From the NCBI GenBank assembly GCA_030035585.1, contig CM057475.1, positions 4,101,501 through 4,165,500 on the forward strand: a stretch of 64,000 nucleotides of DNA. The letters run 5' to 3'. Below the pieces are notes generated by a model, which did no database searches, was not told the origin of the DNA, and saw only the letters and a program-made list of their open reading frames with translations. This document shows positions 55,959-64,000 of the stretch, one piece after another. This DNA is from Dugong dugon. Lineage: Eukaryota > Chordata > Mammalia > Sirenia > Dugongidae. A program made the translations under genes and the position numbers. The stretch's first letter is position 1. Each line of letters opens with the position of its first letter.

Positions 55959-58032
55959 AATGGTCAGCTGATCTTTGACAAAGGACCAAAGTCTGTTAAA
56001 TAGGGAAAAGACAGCATTTTTAACAAATAGTGCTGGCAAAACTGTGTGTCCCCCATAAAAGAATGGAACAGGACCCATAACTCACATTATACACAAAAAC
56101 TAACTCAAAGTGGGTCAAAGACCTAAATATAAAACCTAAAACGATAAAGATCATGGTAGAAAAAAATAGGGACAATACTAGGGGCACTAAAACATGACAA
56201 AAATAGAATGTAAACCCTAACTAACAATGCACAAACACCAGAAGATAAATTAGTTAACTGGGAGCTCCTAAAAATTAAATACTTATGCTCATCAAGAGAC
56301 TTCACCAAAAGAGTAAAAAGACTGGGGAAAAAAATTTGGCTATGATGTGTCCGACAAGGGTTTAATCTCTAAAATTGATAGAATACTTCAACACCTCAAT
56401 AACAAATAGACACAAATAATCCAATTAAAATTTGGAAAAAGGATATGAACAGAGACCTCACCAAGGAAGACATTTAGGCAGATAACAGGCACTTGAGGAA
56501 ATGCTCATGATCATTAGCCATTAAAGAAAGGCAAATCAAAACTATAATGAGATACCATCTCACCTCGACATTACTGGCACTAATAATAATAATAAAGAAA
56601 GTAACAAATGTTGGAGACCTTGTGGGGAGATTGGAACTCTTATGCACTGCTGGTGGAAAGGTAAAATGGTACAATCACTACAGAAAATGATATGGTGAGT
56701 CCTCAAAAAGGTAGAAATACAAATAGCATACGATCCAGCAATCCCACTCCTAAGAATATATCCTAGAGAAATAAGAGCGGTCACACAAACAGACATATGC
56801 ACACTCAGGTTCACTGCAGCATTATTCACAACAGCAAAAAGATGGAAACAACCTAAGTGTCCATCAACAGATGAATGGATAAACAAACTATGGTACATAC
56901 ACACAGTGGAATACTACACAATGATAAAGAACAATGACGGATCTGTGAAACATCTCACAACATAGATGAATCTGGAGGGCATTATGCTGAGTGAAATAAG
57001 CCAATCACAAAAGGACAAATACTTTATGAGACCACTATTGTAAAGAAATAAGAAAAGGTTTACACACAGAAAGAAACGATCTTTGTTGGTTACAAGGGAG
57101 GGGAGGGGTAGGGAGAGGAAATCACTAACTAGATAGTAGACAAGTGTTGACTTTGGTGAAGGGAAAGACGGCATACAATATGGGGAAAATCAGCACAACT
57201 TGACAAAGACAAAGTCACAGAAGCTTCCTCCATACAATCCAAACACTATGAGGGACAGAGTTACAGTGCTGAGGACTGGGGACCATTGTCTCAGGGGACA
57301 ACCAGGTCAATGAGCATAACATAGTTCATGAAGACAATGTTCTACATCCTATTTTGGTGAGTAGCGTCAGGGGTCTTAAAAGCTTGTGAGCAGTCATCTA
57401 AATATATCCCTTGGTCCCATCACGTTAGGAGCAAAGGAGAATGAAGAAAAGCAAATATATAAGGAACATATTAGTCCAAAACGCTAATGGACTGCATAAA
57501 CCACAGCCTCAACCATCCTGAGCCCAGAAGAACTAGATGATGCCCAACTACCACCAACAAACTCTCTGATAAGGGTCATACTAGAGGGTTCTGGACAGAG
57601 GGGGAGAAAAATGTAGAACAAAATTCATATTCACAAAAAGACCTGACTTACTGCTCTGAAAGATGTTGGAGGGACCCCTGAGACTATAGCCCCCAGACAC
57701 CCTGCTACCTCAGAACTGAATCCACTTCCAAAGTCCACCTTTCAGCCATGGATTAGAGAAGACTATAAAACAGTAGAGGAAAATGTGTCTTAGTTCAGTC
57801 AAGTATACGAGATCAAATGGGCAATGTCTGTCCAAAAGCAAAAAAGAGAAGGCAGGAAGGAACAGGAAAACTTGTGAATGGACATGGAGAACCCAGGGTG
57901 GAAAGGGAAAGAGGAGAGTGCTGATATATTTTGGGGATTACAACCAATGTCACAAAAGAATTTGTGTATAAATTTTTGAATGAGAAACTAATTTGCACTG
58001 TAAACTTTCACCTAAAATACAATTAAAAAAAA

Positions 58033-58860
58033 TAATAAGTAGTTGCTGAGGCTGCTTATGTACAACCAAACATCTCATGGGATTTGCTTCCTTGGTTTGG
58101 AGGTTTAGGGTCATAATTTCACGGTATATCACAGCTATTTGGCGTAATAACATGTTCAGTGCTTCTGTTCTACCTCTTAGTTCATTGCGTAGTGCCTGGG
58201 GTCTTAAAAGCTTCCAAGCGGCCATCCAAGGCACAACAATTGTAATTACCTGGAGCAACAGAGGAAGGAGAATTAGGGATAGGAGGAGGATATGGAATGT
58301 GTGGTTAACTGTCTCCATGAACAACTGCCTCCTTTGTCATGGGACCAGAAGAACTGGATAGTGCCCATTTATCATTACTCAACATTTTGATCAAAGATTC
58401 CATAGAAGAATCTTGATCAAGAGGAGGAAAATACAGAATTGAAATTCAAATTCTCATGGACTCTAGACTTTCTGAAACCATGGAGGGTGGATGAATCTCT
58501 GAAACTATTTCCCTGAGATAAACTTTAAACCTTAAACCAAAGATATCCCTAAAATCGTCTTAAAATCTAACGGTAGTTTAGCTTAACTAGTAAAAAAGGT
58601 TTGCCTTGAACATTGTGCTCTTTTAATAACGATCTACATGGGATCCAAATGGCAACAGAAACTCGAAAGATTATATAGGAATTTTGGAGGGCAGTGAGTT
58701 TGTTAATGAGGGAGGAACAACTCAGAAAAGGAGGTGAGAGTGCTTGCACAACTTGAAGAATGTAATCGATGTCACTAAATTGTACATGCAGAAACTGTTG
58801 AATTGGTGTCTGTTTTGCTGTGTATATTTTCAACAACAACTAAATAAATAAAATTTAGAA
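58033..58860 (+). mobile_element. L1 3'UTR, second type
   Basis: GTTGCTGAGGCTGCTTATGT, GGGATTTGCTTCCTTGGTTT, GCCTGGGGTCTTAAAAGCTT and CGGCCATCCAAGGCACAACA come first. The end (AATGTAATCGATGTCACTAA, TTGTACATGCAGAAACTGTT) is homologous to the extra tail at 10016-10412. No ORF2 sequence is attached. It is either a separate truncated L1 or an extension of the preceding L1's 3' end. Confidence 0.7.
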
Positions 58861-58862
58861 AA

Positions 58863-58945
58863 AAAACCTGTGGAGCACAGTTCTGCTCTGACATGCATGG
58901 GGTCACCATGAGTCAAAGTCGACTTGAGAGCAACTGGCTTATACT
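58863..58945 (+). mobile_element. Afro-type SINE, 3' half
   Basis: CCTGTGGAGCACAGTTCTGC, TGACATGCATGGGGTCACCA and TGAGTCAAAGTCGACTTGAG match the tail of the long-form SINE at 37940-38025. Confidence 0.85.
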
Positions 58946-58949
58946 TGTG

Positions 58950-59258
58950 GATATAATCTAATATAATGTAATGTAATCATCTTCCATAACACAATATAAT
59001 ATAATTACTCAATCCCTTGAGGCAAAACCAGTATAGGTTGTATCCTAAATCTAATAACTGTTGAGTTATAAAAAAGAGCAGATTAAACACAGAGGCACAC
59101 ACAGAGGAAGACAGATGCCACAGGAGGATCAACTACATGTCACGGAACCAAGAAACAGCCAGAGCTACCGATAAGGAAGGAATCAACATGGCTGAGACTT
59201 GATTTGGAATTTTAGCCTCCAGAAGTGTCAGAAAATAAATTTCTGTTCTTCAAAGCAA
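58950..59258 (+). mobile_element. LTR-like fragment (MaLR-type?)
   Basis: TTTTAGCCTCCAGAAGTGTC, then AGAAAATAAATTTCTGTTCT, is the poly-A region of MaLR/MLT-type LTRs. The upstream GAGGCACACACAGAGGAAGA and GAACCAAGAAACAGCCAGAG also fit. The last 50 or so bases of such an LTR are missing, and the 5' limit is uncertain. Confidence 0.5.
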
Positions 59259-59269
59259 AAAATAAATAA

Positions 59270-59642
59270 AATAATAATAACATTTGTTGGAGTCTTTGCA
59301 TATGGAATTGGGAGAAATGGAGTGAAAATATATTACAAATAAATGTACACTTTTAATCTTTCATTTTTGAGAGACTGCACAGTTTTATTAATAATTTAAA
59401 AATAACATATGAGAGTACATAATTCTTTTCCACACATTACAGTATTTATGAGGTATAAGCTTCTAATTTTTCAGAATTTGTTCCTAGTTCTGCTGCTGGG
59501 TCATTATGTGATTTTGTGCAGTTTTTTTTTCCTCATTTATGTTCTTCCTCAGTGTCCTCATTATGATTCTGTGAATAAATATTTATTCTTATTTTGAAAT
59601 ATTTTAAATGTGGTTCCATTTTCTTTTTAAAATATCATTTAT
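59270..59642. other. AT-rich low-copy sequence
   Basis: No repeat or gene recognised. It includes the possible right flank of the 49912 L1 block at 59279-59292. Confidence 0.45.
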
Positions 59643-59989
59643 AGAGGATTCTAGGAAGATGATAGCATCCACAGATCATCATTCCAACTCTCCCCCACAA
59701 ATACATCAGGAAATACAACTAGAAAATTGTGCTTAGCCTTGAGGGACTCTGATTTGGAGAGCAGAGAACAGCAGCGGAAATCTACAGATGGGCAAGAATC
59801 AACAAGTCTATGACAAGTTGCATACAGTAGGAAAATCACTTCTCCCACAGTCTTTACCCTTGCAGCTCCATGAGGGCCACTTGCTGCTGTGAACTGGGAA
59901 AGCAACCCCAACAAAAAATCCTGCTTCCCTAAACACCACACCCCTTGCCTGTGTAAAGACAGGACCTCAAGCTTCTTCTCTAAAATCAA

Positions 59990-60530
59990 TAAGTCAGACC
60001 TCCCTAGGGGTCCATTAAATGTGTGCCAGCATCTCCCCCACCCAGTAACTGTTGACTGCTAGGCTACTAAGAATTGCTACAGAAGGCCCCCTGCAGTACA
60101 ACAAGGTCCTACAGCCAGCACTCTGCCTGCCTGCACACTGTGGATGCTCCATATCTCAGGTTCCTGAAATCAACAGGACAGATATCTCTGGGAGTCAGTT
60201 TGGGTCTATCTAACCCTCCTATCAATTGGTACTGAGGACTGCTGACTGACGCTTCTGTGTGCTAGGAAGTGTGTGCTTTCAGTGGAGCTTGCACTCACAG
60301 CCAACATACAACCCATGGGGGTCTAATAGCAACAAGGCAGACCTCCCTGGGAGTACATTCAAAGCATGACAGCCCCTCCCGTACCCTGCAACTGTTGGCT
60401 AGAGGCTGCTGGAAATTTCTGCAGAAGGTACCCTGCACTGGATTTAGGAGGTGGGTCACTTAAGTGAAGACTGCTCCCTCAACCATTCCAGGGCTGCTAG
60501 GGCTCTGAAATCAAAAAGACAGATCTCTCA
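59990..60530 (+). repeat. Tandem monomers, about 175 bp, L1 5'UTR
   Basis: Anchors CAGACCTCCCTAGGGGTCCA (59995), CAGATATCTCTGGGAGTCAG (60179), CAGACCTCCCTGGGAGTACA (60338) and CAGATCTCTCAGAGGTGCAT (60520) are 184, 159 and 182 bp apart. Between them are CAACTGTTGGCTAGAGGCTG-type and CTACAGAAGG-type segments that also recur. Confidence 0.8.
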
Positions 60531-61099
60531 GAGGTGCATCTGGGGATTTCCAGCCCCTCTTTCTCCTGATACAGAGGAAAGTCTGCCTGTGCTTCCCCTG
60601 AAGTCCAGTTCAGATATAAGAAGCCCCCACAGAACAGGGAAGGAAGCCTCAGGCAAAAATGGAGAACAACACCCAGCCCCACAGGGGGCTCATTTGGTGT
60701 GGACTTTCTGACTGAAAACATGGCTGCAGAAATACAGCAAGGGAGAGAGAGAGAGGACTACACCCCTGGTGGACATATTGATTAATGCACAATATCTTGC
60801 CTGAGTAACTGCACCCTCTGCTGGACAGATTGATCATGATGTGTTCTCTGATGTGTTTAGGAGACATTGAAAGTTGAAAACCAAGATCTGGAACTTTCAA
60901 ATCTTAATTAAATCAGGGAGGAAGAAGAAACTATTACAGGGAAGGAGAGGAAGTAGCAAGCAAAGATTGAAGACTCTGCCTAAGAGTTTCTCACAGAAAG
61001 TAATGGGGCAGAAACACCAAATACTGGTGAGAACTAAGAAAGTTAAAAGCCTTGAAAATGTCAATGCCCCGATAAAAAAATCACAGGACACACAAAGAT

Positions 61100-61975
61100 G
61101 AAAGAAATGATGGCCCATCCAAATGAACAGAAGGAGTGAAATTGCATCTATGGAAGCCTGAATAATAAACAAAATGGAGGAATATAATACAACAACATTA
61201 AACATAATGAAAGAACTAAGGGAAACATAGACAGAGATTCTAAAAGAAATAAGGAAAACAATGAATGAACAAAACAAGGGGTTTTAGAAAAAAGACACTC
61301 AAGAAACCAAACAGAAATATTGCAACTGAAAGAGAATATAATAGAAACGTGAAACATAATGGAAGGATTTAACAACAGATTTCACCAGGCACTAGAAATA
61401 ATCAGCAATTAGAGGATAAGATAGTCTAAACTGAAGAGGCTGAAGAGCAACAAGAACACAGGCTTAAGACTGCTGAGCACAGGGAATTATTGGACACCAT
61501 CAAGAGACGTATGATACACATTATGGGAATTCCAGAAGGAAATAAGAGAAAGTGACAGAATTATTTGAAAAGATAATGGCAGAAATTTTCCTAATTCTTT
61601 GAAGTACATGAATCGACAATTCCAAAAGTCTCAAAGAATTCCAAACAGGATAAATCCAAAGAGATCTACACCAAGACACATCATAATCATGCTTTCAAAA
61701 AGTAAAGATAAAGAGAGAATCTTGAAAACAGTGACAGAGAAGTGAGCAGTCACATATAGTAGATTCTCAATAAGATTAGGTACTGATTTCTCCTCAGAAA
61801 CATTGGAGGCCAAAAGACAATGGAAAGACATATTTAAAATGCTGAAAGGAAGGGGGAAAAAAAAAACCTGTCAACCAAGAATACTATACCCAGTAAAATT
61901 GTCCTTCAAGAATAAGGGTGAAATTAAAACATTTCCAGACAAACAGAAGCTGAGAGAATTCATATCCACCTGAGC
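61100..61975 (+). pseudogene. L1 ORF1 remnant
   Basis: The coiled-coil-like A-rich region (61150-61450) precedes the C-terminal domain at 61790-61975. That domain reads in sense as EAKRQWKDIFKML, then (after an A-run shift) CQPRILYPVKLSFKNKGEIK and TFPDKQKLREF. The start is uncertain, and stops and an A run (61857-61866) break the frame. Confidence 0.8.
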
Positions 61976-62491
61976 TGTCCTACAAAAATTACTAATCGGA
62001 GTCCTGCTAATGGAAGAGAAAAGAAATTAGTAAGTATTTCAAAGTCATACATAAAAAGAAAGATCTTTAGTAAAGGTAATAGCATGGGCAGTATAAGGTA
62101 TTCATGCTTGAAAATTCTAGTTATTTTGTCCTTCATACTTTTTAACAACAAATGTATAAAAAGTGAGGATAAAATTATGTTGCAGGGCACATGAAATATA
62201 AAGATGTATTCAGTGATAACAACAACAAAAAGGGGGGGAGGAATGGTATAGGTATCAAAGTTCTTGTATGTTACTGAAGTTAAGTTGGTATCGACTTACA
62301 CTAGCATGTTACAAATGCAATAGGTCAAATGCAATATTCATGGTAGACACTAAGAAATTATCTAAAAATCATACACAGAAGGAAGGATAAGGGAACCAAA
62401 GGTTCACTACAATCAATCAACAAAACCCAAAAGCAGGCAGTAGTAAAGGAAAAAGACAAAGAAGTCTAAGACACAAAAAGCAAATAATAAA

Positions 62492-64000
62492 ATGGCAAAA
62501 GTAAGTCCTTTCTTACAAGTTATTATAGTGAATATAAATGGAGTAAATACTTCAATCAAAAGGCAAAGTGTGGTAGAATGGGTTAAAAAACATGTCCCAA
62601 CTATAAGCAGTTTAGAAGAGACACACCTTATACTCAAGAACACAGATGGGTTGAAGGTGAAAGGATGGAAAAAATATTCTATGCAAATAATAGCCAAAAG
62701 AGAGCTAGAGTGTTAATCTTAACATCAGACAAAGTAGACTTTAAGACAAAATCTGTTAGCAGAGATAAATATGGACATTAAATAGTGATAAAAGGGTCAA
62801 ATCATCAAGAAGAATTAACAATTATAAATATATATGCACACAACATTGGAGCACTTAAATGTATGAAGTAAACACTGATAGAATTGAAGGATGAAATAGA
62901 CAGCACTACAATAATACTTGGAGACTTTAATACACCATTTTCAACATAGGACAGGACATCTAGAAAGATGATCAACAAGGAAACAGAGGACTTGAAAAAC
63001 GCTATAAACTCACTAGACTTAACAGACATATATAGAATACTTCACCCAATAATAGCACAATATATATTCTATTCCAGTGCACATGGATCATTCTCCAAGA
63101 TAGATCACGTTAGGTCACAAAGCAAGCCTCAATAAAATTAAAAAGATCGAAATCATACAAAGTATTTTCCCCGACCACAGTGGAGTGAAACTACAAATCA
63201 ATAACAGAAAGAAAAAAAAACCTGGAAAATACATGAAGATATGGAAATTAACACACTATTAAACTACTAGTGGGTCAAGGAAGAAATCACAAATTACTTA
63301 GAGTCAAAATAAAATAAAAGCAAAACATACCAGAACTTATGGGATGCAGTGAAGGCAGTACTCAGAAGGAAACTTATAGCAAAAAATTCCAACACGAAAA
63401 AAAGAAGAAAGATATCAAGTCAACAGTCTAACTCCTCAGCTTGAGGAACTAGAAAGAGAAGAACAAACTAAGCCTAAACCTACCAGTAGAAAGGAAATAG
63501 CAAAGACCGGAGCAGAAATAAATGAAATTGAAAACAGAAAAACAATAGAGAGAATTAACAAAATCTGAACTTCATTCTTTGAAAAGATCGATACAATTTA
63601 CAAACCTTTAGTTAAAGTGACGAAGAGAAAAGTTGCAAATAACCAAAACAAGAAATGAAAGGGGAGACATTACAACTGACCCAATAGAAATAAAAATAAT
63701 TATGACAGAACAGTATGAACAACTGTATGGCAACAAGCTGGATAACCTAGATGAAATGTACAAATTCTTAGAAACACACAAACACCCAAACTGACCCAAG
63801 AGGAAATAGGAAATCTCAGCAGACTCATACCAAGTGAAGAGATTGAATCAGTGATCAAAAGCCTCTCAACAAAAAAAGTTCTGGACCAGATGGCTTCACA
63901 AGGGAATTCTACCAAATATTTAGAGAAGAATTGCTACCAATCCTGCGTAAACTCTTCCAAAAGATAGAGAAGGAAAAAAATACTCCCTAATTCATTCTAT
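62492..64000 (+). pseudogene. L1 ORF2 remnant, N-terminal part
   Basis: ATG at 62492 starts MAKVSPFLQVIIVNINGVNT, then VVEWVKKHVPTISSLEETHL, the endonuclease N-terminus (with SSLEETHL instead of the usual CLQETHL). The frame stops at about 62716. Later pieces include IINIYAHN (62820), DFNTPFST (62925) and LTDIYRILHPIIAQ (63017), and the linker region with MYKFLETHKHP (63755). Truncated by the window end. Confidence 0.88.

Larger units (their letters stand above)
51814..57040 (+). pseudogene. L1 ORF2 remnant split by LTR and RTE
   Basis: ATG is kept at 51814 (MIATNAHLSIITLKVNGLNA). The endonuclease piece at 52146-52484 has MNIYAPNGRAPK, GDFNTPLSV and LDLIDIYSTLHP. Linker is at 53047-53337. 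In the RT core the catalytic FADD is FAGE (53894-53905), so both catalytic aspartates are lost. ORF2 then continues at 53906-54203, 54720-55054 and 55967-57040. In the C-terminal Cys/His motif the last Cys is Gly (56660-56662). Inactive. Confidence 0.92.
49912..58032 (+). mobile_element. L1 (type A-like 5'UTR), ORF1 mostly deleted, two insertions
   Basis: It begins GACGTGGAGCCAACGTGGTG. The order is 5'UTR (49912 to about 51035), ORF1 C-terminal remnant (51036-51380), ORF2 (51814 to about 57040) and 3'UTR (to about 58032, ending CAATTAAAAAAAA). It is interrupted by an LTR (54204-54714) and an RTE (55055-55958). Possible degenerate flanks of the whole block are AATATTTATTGGAG (49898-49911) and AACATTTGTTGGAG (59279-59292). 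Confidence 0.9.
59643..64000 (+). mobile_element. L1 (type D 5'UTR), continues past right edge
   Basis: 5'UTR (59643 to about 61090), ORF1 (about 61100-61975) and ORF2 (from 62492, still open at the window end in RT-linker sequence ACCAGATGGCTTCACAAGGG). The 5' start GAGGATTCTAGGAAGATGAT differs from types A, B and C. More diverged from the other L1s here than they are from each other. Confidence 0.88.

Noticed and set aside
1-64000. A new gene-encoded system such as a defence locus or gene cluster
   Set aside because: All recognisable coding matter is decayed retroelement sequence. The remaining low-copy stretches show no coding signature.

Overview
This window is mammalian intergenic DNA from an afrotherian, most likely an elephant or close relative. 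The evidence is the short tRNA-headed SINEs that begin GAGCCCTGGTGGCGCAGTGG (intact at 37011 and 37631, decayed at 19026, 37813 and elsewhere). Their 3' tails match an RTE-type LINE also present here (55055-55958). The L1 families carry 5' and 3' untranslated regions unlike primate or rodent L1. I find no intact protein-coding gene, no spliced host exon, no RNA gene, no CRISPR array and no prokaryotic feature. Roughly three quarters of the 64 kb is L1.

Layout. 1-15957 is a nested stack of L1s. A minus-strand L1 (462-2057 and 10413-15957) is split by an almost complete plus-strand L1 (2058-10412). It is also interrupted at its left by the 5' end of another minus-strand L1 (1-461). 15958-26540 is the largest low-copy stretch: a 39-bp minisatellite, MIR fragments, a MER5A-like element, an old L1 3' end, several Afro-type SINEs, an RTE fragment, a CA repeat and a probable ERV LTR with a primer-binding-site-like sequence. 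26545-36990 is an old L1 ORF2 fragment followed by a near full-length plus-strand L1 with an unusual two-array 5'UTR. Seven later insertions hit that L1: an RTE fragment, three SINE pieces, two L1 3' ends and one LTR. 37011-38032 holds three SINEs, and 38033-40095 is mostly low-copy.

40096-47664 is a complete but inactivated minus-strand L1 with a perfect 13-bp target-site duplication. 47665-49911 is low-copy. 49912-58032 is a plus-strand L1 interrupted by a 511-bp LTR and by the RTE element. 58033-59642 holds another L1 3'UTR, a SINE piece and an LTR-like piece. 59643-64000 is the 5' two fifths of another plus-strand L1 that runs off the window.

How the parts relate. The autonomous elements (L1, RTE) and their dependants (SINEs sharing the RTE tail) account for nearly all recognisable content. 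Every L1 ORF1/ORF2 I could follow is broken by stops, frameshifts, deletions or insertions, so none looks active. The nesting gives a readable relative order of insertions. The most interesting structural signal is that four differing L1 5'UTRs here each carry a tandem monomer array (about 172, 163, 60 plus 40, and 175 bp units). That suggests repeated evolution or remodelling of monomer-type promoters in this L1 lineage. I did not find a new gene-encoded system.
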